Program-made: the position numbers and the translations under genes
Assembly: GCA_947629855.1 (NCBI GenBank)
Contig: CANRFI010000002.1
Location: forward strand, 4,678 to 68,677
From: an uncultured Clostridia bacterium
GTDB lineage: Bacteria > Bacillota_A > Clostridia > TANB77 > CAG-508
Length of the DNA: 64,000 nt
Direction: 5' to 3'
Shown: positions 36,410 through 47,900 of the stretch, in pieces
How positions within the stretch are numbered: position 1 is the first letter of the stretch
How the letters are laid out: each line of letters starts with the position of its first letter
The notes under the pieces: model-generated
Told to the model about the DNA's origin: nothing
Databases searched by the model: none
The model's input: only the letters and a program-made list of their open reading frames with translations

Positions 36410-37315
36410 ATGGGATTTTTTGATAAATTAAAACAAGGAATGAACAAAACCAAAAGTTCATTTAATGAGAAGCTAAACAATGTATTTAGTAATTTTCGAA
36501 AAGTAGATGAAGAATTTTTAGATGAATTAGAAGAAATATTAATAATGTCTGATATTGGAATGGATACATCAGTAAAAATTATAGAAAATTTAAGAGAAAG
36601 ACTAAAAAAAGAAAAGATAGAAGATGAAGAAGAAGTAAAACGAGCATTAAGAGAAGAAATGCAAAAAATATTAGATGTAACTGATGTTAATTTAAACTTA
36701 AATACTAAGCCATCTGTTATCTTAGTAGTAGGAGTAAATGGAGTAGGAAAAACAACTTCAATAGGAAAAATTGCAAATAGATTAGCTAAAGATGGTAAAA
36801 AAATAGTAGTTGCAGCAGCAGACACATTTAGAGCAGCTGCAGTAGAACAGCTAGAAATATGGGCTCAAAGGGCAGGAGCTGATATTGTAAAAAGGGAGGA
36901 AGGAGTAGATCCAGCATCAGTTGTATATGATGCAATAAAAATAACAAAAGATAAACAAGCAGATGTGTTAATTATAGATACAGCAGGAAGATTGCACAAT
37001 AAAAAATATTTAATGGATGAATTAAACAAAATCCAAAAAGTAATAAATAAAGAGATGCAAGAAGCGGACAAAGAAGTACTATTAGTAATTGATGGAACTA
37101 CAGGGCAAAATGCAATTGCACAAGTAAAAGCATTTAAAGAAGAAGCAGATATTACAGGATTGGTATTAACTAAATTAGATGGAACAGCTAAAGGTGGAGT
37201 AGTTATTGGTATTGTCGAAGAACTTAAAATTCCTGTAAAATTCATAGGCGTAGGAGAGCAAATTGATGATATGGAAATTTTTAATTCAGAAGATTTCGTA
37301 AAAGCTATTATTTAG
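36410..37315 (+). CDS. ftsY: Signal recognition particle receptor FtsY
   Basis: FtsY is the SRP-receptor GTPase that docks ribosomes at the membrane. The 301-residue protein has an N-terminal helical N domain and a GTPase with GVNGVGKTTSIGKIA (P-loop, about 109), DTFRAAAVEQL, DTAGR and TKLDGTAKGG. I chose the ATG at 36410, with GGGAG upstream. The acidic A domain is minimal, as in many Gram-positives. Confidence 0.97.
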   Translation: MGFFDKLKQGMNKTKSSFNEKLNNVFSNFRKVDEEFLDELEEILIMSDIGMDTSVKIIENLRERLKKEKIEDEEEVKRALREEMQKILDVTDVNLNLNTKPSVILVVGVNGVGKTTSIGKIANRLAKDGKKIVVAAADTFRAAAVEQLEIWAQRAGADIVKREEGVDPASVVYDAIKITKDKQADVLIIDTAGRLHNKKYLMDELNKIQKVINKEMQEADKEVLLVIDGTTGQNAIAQVKAFKEEADITGLVLTKLDGTAKGGVVIGIVEELKIPVKFIGVGEQIDDMEIFNSEDFVKAII

Positions 37316-37332
37316 GCAAAGGAGTAAAGTTT

Positions 37333-40218
37333 ATGGAAGAAAATAAAAAACAAGAAACAATATTAGATACTGCTAATACTAAAGAGACAAGAGATAGAAA
37401 GCAGAAAGGAAAAAACAGAACGAGAATGATATTAGTAATTTTATTTTTACTAATATTTATAGGAATTAGTTACATACAACTAAGATCAAGTTATTTGGAA
37501 TATAAAGAATTAGGAGAGCAATATATAAATATTTTCTATACAAATATAGCTTATCGTTATGGAATTATGGGAGTTAACTTTGTATTTTTATATGTTGTGC
37601 TTTATTTTACCAATAGAGGTATAAAAAAGGGATTAAAACCATTTTTTGAAAAGGAAAATAAACCATTACCAAGATTATTAAATAAATCATTAGCATTAAT
37701 TATTTCAGCAATTGTAAGTATTATAGTATCAGCAAACCTAATGCAAAAAATAATGTTATTTTTAAATTCTACATCATTTGGAATTCAAGACTCAATTTTT
37801 GGTTTAGACATATCCTTTTATATGTTCCAAAAACCAGTAATAGAAACAATAATTTTTTATATTACAATTTTATTTATAGGACTATCAATATATATGGCAT
37901 TATATTATGTAATTATTTTTAATAGGTTTTTTGACGGAATTGACGGAAAGATGTTCAAAGATAGTTTATTTATGAAAAAATTGTTAAGAAATATTTTGTT
38001 AGTTGTTATAGGAGTTTCAATTTTAATACTCCTAAATACACAAAATATGATGTTTAGTAAATTTTTAACAATCAAAGATAATATTGAAATTATAGGAGCA
38101 GGAATAACAGAAACAACAGTACAACTATGGGGATATGTAATTTTCTCATTTATTATAGTAATTTTTATATACAGAGCTTTAAAATATTTCAAACAAGGAG
38201 TTACAAGTAAAGTATTAAAAAATTTAGCTGTTATACCAGGATATTTAGTAGTACTATTTTTATGTATGATAATTTTTGATACGATATTTGTTGGTTCAAA
38301 TGAACTAGATAGAGAAAAACAGTATATTGCTGAAAACATTAATAGCACTAAGAATGCCTATAATATTAATTTAGAAGAAATAAACATTGAAAATTCAGGA
38401 ACAGTAACAGAAGATGATGTAAAAAAGAACAGTAATATAGTTAATAATATACCAATTATAAGTGAAGATGCAGTATTAAAAACGTTACAAGATAGTCAAA
38501 CAGAAACGGGATACTTTTCTTACAAAAATGCAAACCTATCTAAATATACAATCGACGGAAAAGAAAAATTGGTATATATTGCACCAAGAGAAATTATAAA
38601 TTCAGGAAGAACTTATAATAATAAAACATATGAATATACACATGGAATGGGAGCGATAATAGCTTCTGCAACTGAAAGCACAGAATCTGGAAATATTCAA
38701 TATTTACAAAAAGAAGTTTCAGGAAAAGATGAACAAATTAAAATAAAACAACCTCAAATTTATTTTGGATTAGAAACAAATGAAATTATTGCAACAAATG
38801 CTAAAAACAAGCAAGAATATGATTATACAGATGAAAATGGAACAGATTACACATCTATATATAATGGAAAATCTGGATTACAATTAGGATTTTTTGATAG
38901 ATTAATATTAGGAATTGTAAAAGGAGACTTGAATTTAGCATTCTCAAGTGAAATAACAAACGAAAGTAGAATATTAATAAATCGTAATATTATTACAAGA
39001 GCTAAAAAAGCAATCCCATATTTAATTTATGATGACAATCCATATACTGTAATAACAGAAGAAGGAAGAATTTTATGGGTATTAGATGCATATACAGTTT
39101 CAAACAGTTATCCATATTCACAATATACAACAATTGAACATAATGGAATTAGACAAAATATTAACTATATTAGAAACTCTGTTAAGGTAATAGTAGATGC
39201 ATACGACGGAACAATGTCATTTTATATAACAGATAGAAATGATCCAATTATTATGGCATATAGAAATATATACAGCACATTATTTGTAGACTTAGATGAA
39301 GAAATCTCAGAAGATATATCAAATCACTTTGTTTATCCAAAATTCTTATATAATGTACAAACTGAAATATTAAAAACATATCATAATGTAAAACCAGAAG
39401 TATTATATAGGGCAGATGATTTATGGAATGCTGTAAAATACAATAGTGTAAGAAATACAAGATCATCAGGAAGTTATATAGAACCATATTATACTTTAGT
39501 AAAAAATGGTAATAGTGAAAAACTAGGACTAATTCAGGTGTATACTCCAGAAGAGAAGCAAAATGTTATTTCTTATGTAGTAGGAATAACAGATGGAAAT
39601 TCTAACAAATTACAAATGTATAAATTTTCAGCAGATAGCAATATAGTAGGACCAATGCAATTAGACACACAAATAGAAGAAGATGAAGCAATTGCAAGTC
39701 AATTAGACCAATTGACTATTACAGGAACAAAACTTACAAAACGAATGATTATTGTACCAATTAGTAATACTTTATTATATGTAGAGCCAATTTATCAAAC
39801 TGCATTAAACGAATCAGAAATACCTGTTTTAAAGAAAGTAATAGTAGCATCTGGAAGTAAGGTAGCAATAGGTGATAACTTAGAAAGTGCATTACAAAAT
39901 TTATTATCTACATATGCAGTTGATATTGAAGTAGAAAATACAGATGATATAAATGGATTAATAGAAGCAATTATTAGGGCAAATAAAAACTTAACAGATT
40001 CTACTAATAATAATGACTGGGAAATGATGGGAAATGACATTAAAAAATTGCAAGATTTAATAACTTCTTTAGAAAGTTTAAAAGAAGAAGAGGATAAAAA
40101 GCAAGAAGAATTGGAAAAAGACTCTTCTAATAATACAAATAATACAACAAATACAAATGCTACATATAATCAAAATAGTAATAGTAGCATAACCAATGTA
40201 GTGAAAAAATCAAAATAA
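37333..40218 (+). CDS. UPF0182 family membrane protein
   Basis: The 961-residue protein has several N-terminal membrane helices (about 30-50, 70-90, 120-140, 175-195, 220-240, 265-280, 300-315) and a very large extracytoplasmic part. Stretches such as RVNGQTYDN-like and the domain order fit UPF0182. The C-terminus is Asn/Thr/Ser-rich. Function is not established for the family. It follows ftsY by 17 bases and may share its transcript. Confidence 0.88.
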   Translation: MEENKKQETILDTANTKETRDRKQKGKNRTRMILVILFLLIFIGISYIQLRSSYLEYKELGEQYINIFYTNIAYRYGIMGVNFVFLYVVLYFTNRGIKKGLKPFFEKENKPLPRLLNKSLALIISAIVSIIVSANLMQKIMLFLNSTSFGIQDSIFGLDISFYMFQKPVIETIIFYITILFIGLSIYMALYYVIIFNRFFDGIDGKMFKDSLFMKKLLRNILLVVIGVSILILLNTQNMMFSKFLTIKDNIEIIGAGITETTVQLWGYVIFSFIIVIFIYRALKYFKQGVTSKVLKNLAVIPGYLVVLFLCMIIFDTIFVGSNELDREKQYIAENINSTKNAYNINLEEINIENSGTVTEDDVKKNSNIVNNIPIISEDAVLKTLQDSQTETGYFSYKNANLSKYTIDGKEKLVYIAPREIINSGRTYNNKTYEYTHGMGAIIASATESTESGNIQYLQKEVSGKDEQIKIKQPQIYFGLETNEIIATNAKNKQEYDYTDENGTDYTSIYNGKSGLQLGFFDRLILGIVKGDLNLAFSSEITNESRILINRNIITRAKKAIPYLIYDDNPYTVITEEGRILWVLDAYTVSNSYPYSQYTTIEHNGIRQNINYIRNSVKVIVDAYDGTMSFYITDRNDPIIMAYRNIYSTLFVDLDEEISEDISNHFVYPKFLYNVQTEILKTYHNVKPEVLYRADDLWNAVKYNSVRNTRSSGSYIEPYYTLVKNGNSEKLGLIQVYTPEEKQNVISYVVGITDGNSNKLQMYKFSADSNIVGPMQLDTQIEEDEAIASQLDQLTITGTKLTKRMIIVPISNTLLYVEPIYQTALNESEIPVLKKVIVASGSKVAIGDNLESALQNLLSTYAVDIEVENTDDINGLIEAIIRANKNLTDSTNNNDWEMMGNDIKKLQDLITSLESLKEEEDKKQEELEKDSSNNTNNTTNTNATYNQNSNSSITNVVKKSK

Positions 40219-40232
40219 ATAGAATAAATAGA

Positions 40233-40270
40233 AAAAAATCCACTATAATAAAATTAAAGGTGGATTTTTT
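40233..40270 (+). terminator. Terminator whose 3' arm holds the next gene's ribosome site
   Basis: An 11-bp perfect stem, 40233-40243 with 40260-40270, ends in six Ts. The next ATG is the very next base (40271) and AAAGGTGG (40256-40263) lies in the loop and stem. The hairpin could therefore also control translation. Confidence 0.75.
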
Positions 40271-40562
40271 ATGTGGTCAAAAAAGAAAAAAATAAATTTA
40301 TTAGAAAAATCGATTGATAATTTGAGCGATACATTAGAAAAAGGAAACTATATAGAATGGGCATATATTCTTCGGAAGCAAAAAAGAAATAATAGTAAGA
40401 AATTTAGTTGCGGGAATTTTTAGAGGTGTAGGAATTGGAATAGGAATAACAATTATCACAGCAATATTAGTCATAATATTACAAAAAATTGTAAAGCTAA
40501 ATATACCAATAATAGGAGAATATATTGCAGACATAGTGGAAATTGTGGAAAAAAGCAGATAA
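40271..40562 (+). CDS. DUF5665-like membrane protein, frame broken at a CGG codon
   Basis: Thirty-four codons lead to CGG at 40373-40375. Skipping the C gives GGA and the sequence GSKKEIIVRNLVAGIFRGVG followed by a membrane helix (GIGITIITAILVIILQ) and ends at 40562. The joined 96-residue protein has the layout of the DUF5665 family. The plain frame soon ends in nonsense. Confidence 0.75.
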
Positions 40563-40587
40563 AAAATAAGAGATATGATTTTTAAAT

Positions 40588-41803
40588 TCATATCTCTAAT
40601 TTATAGAATACTTTTTTACCTTTTTTTAAAATAGAATAACCATCTTTAAAATCTTTATTAGATAAGACATAATTAATATCAGTTATTTTTTCATCATTTA
40701 AAGATATACCACCTTGTGTAATTAAAGTTCTTGCTTGACCTTTTGAAGGAGCAATACCTGTTAAAACAATAGCATCTACAATAGAAGTATTAAGGCTTTC
40801 TAATTTAACACTAGGCATATTTTCAAAATTTCCCTGACCATTAAATAAGGCATTGGAAGCTTCTTCAGCTTTAATTGCTGCTTCTTTACCGTGAACTAAT
40901 TTTGTTATTTCAAAAGCTAGTATCTTTTTAGATTCATTTATTCTTTCATCTTGATAAGAGCAAAGTTCTTTAATTTTTTCCAATGGAAAGAAAGTAAGCA
41001 TTTTAAATACATTTTCAACACTTGCGTCTTCCACATTTCTCCAATACTGGTAAAATTCATAAGGAGAAGTTTTTTCAGGAGATAACCATAGAGCACCCTT
41101 CTCAGTTTTTCCCATTTTTTTACCTTCTTTGGTTGTCAATAGTTTAAATGTTAAACCGAAAGAGTCATCTTTGCCAATTTTTCTAATTAATTCAACTCCT
41201 CCAATAATATTAGACCATTGATCATTTCCACCCATTTGTAACTTACAACCATATTTGTTATATAAATATAAAAAGTCATAAGATTGCATTAACATATAAC
41301 TCATCTCAAAAAAGGTTAAACCAGTTTCCAATCTTTGTTTGTAACATTCAGCAGCAAGCATTTTATTTACAGAAAAAAGACTACCGATTTCACGCACAAA
41401 ATCAATGAATTTTAAATCTAATAACCAATCAGCATTATTTACAATAATGGCACCATTTTCACCTTCAAAACTTACAAATTTTTCAATTTGTCTTTTTATA
41501 CATTTAACATTATTATCTAATTCTTCACGAGAAAGCATTTTTCTCATATCTGTTTTCCCAGAAGGATCACCAATAGTTGCAGTACCACCACCAACTAAAA
41601 TGATTGGTTTATGACCAAATTTTTGCATATGACTTGCAACCATTAAAGAAACAAAATGTCCAACATGCAAACTATCTGCTGTTGGATCAATTCCAATATA
41701 AAAAGGGACAGATTCTTTTCCGGAAAAGCTCTTTAATTTCTTGTGGGTGAGTTAGTTGCTCAATATAACCTCTTTCTTCGAGTACATCAAAAACATTTTT
41801 CAT
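40588..41803 (-). CDS. tyrS: Tyrosyl-tRNA synthetase, frame broken at a CGG codon
   Basis: TyrS charges tRNA-Tyr. The joined protein is 404 residues, the normal length. It starts at 41803 (AAAGGTG upstream). At codon 28 (CGG, plus 41720-41722), skipping the C gives GGA and LFGKESVPFYIGIDPTADSL, the normal active-site entry, including the HIGH-like HVGH that follows. KMGKT (the KMSKS equivalent), GGNDQWSNI and a C-terminal S4 domain are intact. The gene is essential, so plain truncation is implausible. Confidence 0.95.
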
Positions 41804-41826
41804 ATTTTAACACCTTTCTATTGCTA

Positions 41827-42111
41827 TTATTGATTGTTTTCAAGCTTACCAATAGCATTTTTTAATTCTTCTATACTATTTAATTCTTTTTGATAATTTT
41901 GAAATTCTTGATATTCTAAAAATCTATTCAAATTTTTTACAGAAATTCCTGTATGACTAGAAATTGTATTAAGTGAATTTTCTAATCCATTTTCTTGTAC
42001 ATAAGATTTAAAAGTTAAAAACTCAGCTTGATCTTTTGTACTACATTTTGGGCAAACATTTCCTTCTGATACATAAAAACTTCCACATCTGTTACATCTA
42101 TTTAGTTCCAT
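41827..42111 (-). CDS. YvyF-like zinc-ribbon protein
   Basis: The 94-residue protein has CNRCGSFYVSEGNVCPKC at its start, a CxxC/CxxC zinc ribbon, and then a helical region with SSHTGISVKNLNRFLEY, close to the TIGR03826/YvyF flagellar-region family. No flagellar genes are nearby, so its role here is open. The ATG at 42111 follows AAAGGAAGG. Confidence 0.7.
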   Translation of the reverse strand: MELNRCNRCGSFYVSEGNVCPKCSTKDQAEFLTFKSYVQENGLENSLNTISSHTGISVKNLNRFLEYQEFQNYQKELNSIEELKNAIGKLENNQ

Positions 42112-42233
42112 AATTTTCCTTCCTTTCATCTTTTGACAAATTCTCTTAAAATTTATTGTATTGTATCATATTTTTTATAATTTGCCAATAGTAAAATTCA
42201 CTTTTGAAAAATATTTTTATACAAAAAAAATAC

Positions 42234-42261
42234 TTGACAAATTTATATAAAAATATATAAT
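42234..42261 (+). promoter_or_regulatory. Promoter of the rubrerythrin gene
   Basis: TTGACA (42234-42239), 16 bases, TATAAT (42256-42261). Confidence 0.8.
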
Positions 42262-42292
42262 AAGAAAAGTAAAAAATAAGGAGGTAAAAGTT

Positions 42293-42844
42293 ATGAAAGC
42301 ATTTGTTTGTAAGGTGTGTGGATATATTCACTTTGGTGAAGAAGCACCAGAAAGATGCCCACAATGTGGAGTAGGGAAAGAAATGTTTGAAGAGAGAAAA
42401 GAACAATCAGGCGCTAACGAATATGCAGATGAGCATAAAATAGGAGTTGCTAAAGGTTTAGATGAAGAAGTTGTAAAAGGTTTAAAAGATAATTTTACAG
42501 GAGAATGTACAGAAGTAGGAATGTACTTAGCAATGAGCCGCCAAGCAGACAGAGAAGGATATCCAGAAATAGCGGAAGCATTTAAAAGATATGCTTTTGA
42601 AGAAGCAGAACACGCTGCTAAATTTGCAGAACTATTAGGAGAAATAGTATATCCAGATACTAAAAAGAATTTAACTCTAAGAGCAGAAGCTGAATGTGGA
42701 GCCTGCAAAGGTAAAAAAGAATTAGCAACAAGAGCAAAAGAATTAGGATATGATGCAATTCATGATACAGTACACGAAATGTGCAAAGACGAAGCAAGAC
42801 ACGGAAAAGGATTTGAAGGATTATTAAAAAGATATTTTAAATAG
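42293..42844 (+). CDS. Reverse rubrerythrin (peroxide reductase)
   Basis: The 183-residue protein has the rubredoxin iron site first ([15 protein letters not shown], residues 6-26) and the di-iron ferritin-like domain second ([15 protein letters not shown], [14 protein letters not shown], and a final [11 protein letters not shown]). This order defines reverse rubrerythrins of clostridia. They reduce hydrogen peroxide and protect anaerobes from oxygen. Strong promoter and AAGGAGG. Confidence 0.95.
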   Translation: MKAFVCKVCGYIHFGEEAPERCPQCGVGKEMFEERKEQSGANEYADEHKIGVAKGLDEEVVKGLKDNFTGECTEVGMYLAMSRQADREGYPEIAEAFKRYAFEEAEHAAKFAELLGEIVYPDTKKNLTLRAEAECGACKGKKELATRAKELGYDAIHDTVHEMCKDEARHGKGFEGLLKRYFK

Positions 42845-43310
42845 AAAAAAATCGGAGATTGTCAAAGAACTTAGTTCCCGACGACAATCTCCGATTACAA
42901 TTTTTTAAATTTTCGAATTTTTGATAAAAATCAAGACAAGCTTTTTTCAAATTAACAGGTTTTAAATTTTTATCGGTAAAACAATGTTTAGTTTCACCTG
43001 TTAAAACAATATCACCAGTTTTTTTATTTGTTACAACGTATCCCATTGTTAGACGAACCCCATTAAATTCTTTTACAAAAGGTTTAATTAAAATAACATC
43101 ATCAAAAGTAACATGCCTTTTAAAATCTAAACTAACACCAAGAACAGGAATCATTATGCCTTGTTCTTCATAAGCAGAATAAGGCATTTTACTAAAATCT
43201 AACATATCACATCTAGCCTCTTCTAAAAAACGAATGTAATTAGAGTGATGAACAATTCCCATTCTATCGGTTTCATAATAATTAATTTTTCTTTCAAAAG
43301 TAAAATTCAT
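42837..43310 (-). CDS. Acyl-CoA thioesterase, YbgC/4-HBT hot-dog family
   Basis: The hot-dog domain covers residues 1-135 ([21 protein letters not shown] contains the catalytic Asp and the following HHSNY box, at about 10-20). A further tail of about 20 residues is encoded through the terminator hairpin, with a CGG codon at plus 42891-42893. The tail is not part of the family's fold. The ATG at 43310 follows AAAGGAAGG. It converges on the rubrerythrin gene. Confidence 0.82.
   Translation of the reverse strand: MNFTFERKINYYETDRMGIVHHSNYIRFLEEARCDMLDFSKMPYSAYEEQGIMIPVLGVSLDFKRHVTFDDVILIKPFVKEFNGVRLTMGYVVTNKKTGDIVLTGETKHCFTDKNLKPVNLKKACLDFYQKFENLKNCNRRLSSGTKFFDNLRFFSI
42850..42896. terminator. 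Bidirectional terminator
   Basis: A 14-bp perfect stem (42850-42863 with 42883-42896), A-rich to the left and T-rich to the right, lies between two converging genes. It lies inside the C-terminal coding end of the leftward thioesterase frame. Confidence 0.85.
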
Positions 43311-43484
43311 AATTATCCTTCCTTTCAAAGAAATATTATAGTTAAAAAAAATTTAGTTGTCAAATTTTTATTTGCAAAATTTATATTGATAAAAAGGTCA
43401 AAATTCACTTGATAAAGGAAGAAAAATGTGATAAATTAATCACAAAGTAAAAATAAAAAATGATAAAGATAGAAAAGGGAAAAA

Positions 43485-44925
43485 ATGAAACAAATAAATG
43501 GAATAATGATGCAATATTTTGAATGGTATATGCAATGTAATCAGAATTTATGGAACAATATTGCAAAAAATGCAGAAAATTTAGCAAACATAGGAATAAC
43601 TGCTTTATGGCTTCCACCAGCATATAAAGGAATAGGCGGAAAAGATGAAGTAGGTTATGGGGTATATGATGTATATGACTTAGGAGAATTTTACCAAAAA
43701 GGCAGTATAAAAACAAAATATGGCTCAAAAGAAGAATATTTAAACTGCATTAGAGTATTAAAACAAAATGGAATAGAAGCATATGCAGATATTGTATTAA
43801 ATCATAAAATGGGTGCAGATGTGTTGCAAACAATTCCTGCAACTAAAGTTGATTGGGGAAATCATAATGCGATAGCTTCCAATCAAGAAACAGTTAAGGT
43901 TGCAACAAAATTTACATTCCCAGAAAGAAAACACAAATATTCTGATTTCGAATGGAATTGGACTCATTTTGATGGGATTGATTATGATGAAAATTCAAAA
44001 GAGCATGCTATTTTTAAATTCAAGGATAAATCTTGGAGTGATGCAGTAGATGAAGAGTATGGAAATTATGACTATTTAATGGGAGCAGACCTTGATTTTG
44101 AAAATCCAGAAGTAGTCCAAGAATGTAAAAGATGGGGAAGTTGGTACTTAGAAACAACAAATGTAGATGGATTTCGTCTAGATGCGGTAAAACATATAGA
44201 TAGTAAATTTTATAAAGATTGGATTCAAAATTTAAGAAAACAAACAAAAAGCGAATTATATACAGTAGGAGAATATTGGAGTGGAGATGTTTCTAAATTA
44301 CACAAATATATTCAAGAAACAGAAGGAGAAATATCTTTGTTTGATGTACCTTTACACTATAATTTAGAAGCAGCATCAAAAGACGAAAATTATGATATGT
44401 CAAAAATCTTAGAAGGAACATTAGTAAAAGAAAATCCAACTAAGGCAGTTACTTTTGTAGATAACCACGATACTCAGCCAGAACAAAGTTTGCAAAGTTT
44501 TGTAGAAAAATGGTTTAAGTTAGCTGCATATAGCATAATTTTACTCAGGAGAGATGGATATCCATGTGTATTTTATGGCGATTTTTATGGGATACCACAT
44601 AATAAGATAGAACCAGTTGCCAAATTAGAAACAATAATAAAATTAAGAAAAGAAAAATCCTATGGAGAACAATATGATTATTTTGATAATCCAAATTATA
44701 TTGGTTGGACAAGACAAGGAGATGAAGCACATCTAAAATCTGGATTAGCAGTTGTAATTTCCAATAAAGGAGATGGCGAAAAGAAAATGTATATAGGAAC
44801 TCGGATTTGCAGGGAAAAAATTTATTGATAGTCTTGGAAACTATAAAGAAGAAGTAACAATTGATGAACAAGGATATGGTAATTTTAAAGTAAAAGGAAA
44901 ATCTGTATCAATTTGGGTAAGTTAA
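43485..44925 (+). CDS. Cytoplasmic alpha-amylase, GH13, frame broken at a CGG codon
   Basis: The enzyme hydrolyses alpha-1,4-glucans. It shows the GH13 conserved regions: DIVLNHKMGAD, DGFRLDAVKHI (nucleophile Asp), GEYWSG (acid/base Glu) and FVDNHDTQ. No signal peptide is present. Read plainly it stops at 44828. At CGG 44802-44804, skipping the C gives GGA and TGFAGKKFIDSLGNY, and the usual C-terminal beta domain ends at 44925 (479 residues). Confidence 0.93.
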
Positions 44926-44985
44926 GTAATAGAAAATTTACGAAAGAAATTATATGGTTATAAGAACGAAAAGAAGGAGAAAAAA

Positions 44986-47900
44986 ATGTCAGATTTTGTT
45001 CATTTACATATACATAGTGAGTTTAGTCTATTAGATGGAGCAAATAGAATAAAAGATTTACCAGTAAGAGCAAAAGAACTTGGAATGGATGCAATTGCTC
45101 TTACAGATCATGGCGTAATGTATGGTGCAATCGATTTTTATAAAGCATGTAAAAAAGAAGGAATAAAACCTATTATTGGATGTGAAGTTTATGTAGCACC
45201 AAGAAGTCGTTTTGATAAAGAGCCAAATATTGATAATCATTATTATCATTTAATATTACTTGCAAAGAATCAAAAAGGATATCAAAATTTAAGCAAATTA
45301 GTATCTATAGGATTTGTAGAAGGATATTATTATAAACCTCGTATTGACTTAGAAGTATTAGAAAAATATAGTGAAGGACTTATTTGTTTAAGTGCTTGCC
45401 TTGCTGGAGCAGTAAACCAAGCTCTTACAAATGGTCAAAATGAAAAAGCAGAAGAAGTAGCACTTTGGCATAAGAGAGTATTTGGAGATGACTATTACAT
45501 TGAAATTCAAAATAATGGTATAAAAGAGCAAGTATTAGCAAACCAAAAACTAATAGCATTAGCAAAAAAATTAAACATTCCATTAGTTGCAACAAATGAT
45601 GCACATTATTTAAAAAGGGAAGATAGTTATAATCATGAAGTTTTACTTTGTATTCAAACAGGTAAAAGAATGAGCGATGTTGATAGAATGCGATTTGACA
45701 CAGACGAACTATATGTAAAATCACCAGAAGAAATGATAGAATATTTTAAAGCAGTTCCAGAAGCAATTAAAAACACTGTAAAAATTGCAGAACAATGTAA
45801 TGTAGAATTTGAATTTGGACATACTATTTTACCAAATTATGATGTACCAAAAGAATATGCAACACATTATGATTATTTAAAAAAATTATGTGATGATGGA
45901 ATTAAAAATAGATATGGAGAAACTCCATCACAAGAAATATTAAAAAGAGCAGAATATGAATTAAGTGTTATTCAAAAAATGGGATATGTAGATTATTTCC
46001 TAATTGTATGGGACTTTATTCATTATGCAAAAACAAATCGGAATACCTGTAGGACCTCGGACGTGGTTCTCGGTGCAGGTTCAATTATTGCATATGCTAT
46101 TGAAATAACAGATATAGACCCAATAAAATATGGTTTACTATTTGAAAGATTTTTAAACCCAGAAAGAATTAGTATGCCAGATTTTGACGTTGATTTTTGT
46201 TATGAAAAAAGGCAAAATGTAATTGATTATGTATCAAATAAATATGGTTATGACCACGTATCACAAATTATAACATTTGGAACTATGGCTGCTAAAATGG
46301 TTATTAGAGATGTAGCAAGAGTATTAGATATGCCATATTCAGAAGCAAATGATTTAGCTAAAATGATACCAAATGAATTGCATATTACAATAAAAAAAGC
46401 ATTAGAAGAAAATAGAGAATTACGAGAACGTTATGAATCAGAAGAAATGGTAAAAAAAGTTTTAGACATTGCTATGGGCTTAGAAGGAATGCCAAGACAG
46501 GCATCTACTCATGCTTGTCGGAGTTGTTATTACAAAAGATCCAGTTGATACTTATGTTCCTTTATATGTTAGAGATGGACAAATATCAACTCAATATATA
46601 ATGACGACACTAGAAGAATTAGGACTACTAAAAATGGACTTTTTAGGTTTAAGGACATTAACTGTAATTCAAGATACTATTGATTTAGTAAAAGAAAACA
46701 GAGGAATTGATGTTGAATTTGACAAAGAAATGTCAGATCCAAAAGTATATAAACTATGGCAAGAAGGAAAAAGTTGTGGAATTTTTCAATTTGAATCACA
46801 AGGTATGACAAACTTTATGAAAGAACTTAAACCTGACTGCTTAGAAGATTTAATAGCAGGAGTTTCTTTATATAGACCAGGACCAATGGATCAAATACCA
46901 AGATATATTAAAGGAAAATTAAATCCAGGTCATAATGAATATACACACCCAAGTTTAGAGCCAATATTAAATGTAACTTATGGCTGTATGGTATATCAAG
47001 AGCAAGTTATGCAAATTGTACGTGATTTAGCTGGGTACTCTCTAGGAAGAGCAGACTTAGTAAGACGTGCAATGGGAAAGAAAAAACTAGATGTTATGGC
47101 AAAAGAAAGAGAAGTATTTATTAATGGGCAAGTAGATGATAATGGAAAAGTAATTGTTCCAGGTTGTATTAGAAATGGAATTGATGAAGCATCTGCTAAT
47201 AAAATATTTGATGAAATGGCAGAATTTGCAAAATATGCTTTTAATAAATCTCATGCTGCATGTTATGCTGTAATTGCGTATAGAACAGCATATTTAAAAA
47301 CATATTATCCATCAGAATTTATGGCAGCAACTTTAAATAGTTTTTTAGGAAACTTAGATAAAATACCACAATATATTGATGAATGTAAATTACTTGGAAT
47401 TGAAATATTAAAGCCAGAAATCAATAAAAGTGATACAAAATTCACAACTGAATATGATGAAACAAAGCCAAAAGATTTACAAATTGCAAAATTACGTTTT
47501 GGATTAGGAAGTATAAAAAATGTAGGAGTCTCACCAGTAGAAGCAATTGTAAAAGAAAGAAAGGAAAATGGTAACTACAAAAGTTTTACTGATTTTTGTG
47601 AAAGAATTGCAGAAGAAGCAGTAAATAAAAAATGTATTGAAAGTTTAATAAAAGCAGGTGCATTTGATGAATTTGAACAAACGAGAAGCACACTTTTAGC
47701 TTCATTTGAAAATATAATAGATGTTATTCAAGGAGAAAAAAAGAAAGGCTTTAATGGTCAAGTTTCTATGTTTGATTTAGGATCAAATGAAGACAAAGAA
47801 AAAATGAATGAAGTGAAATATACATTTGAAGAACGTGAAGAAATGTCAAATAAAGATTTATTATCAATTGAAAAAGAAATGCTAGGAATTTATATTTCGG

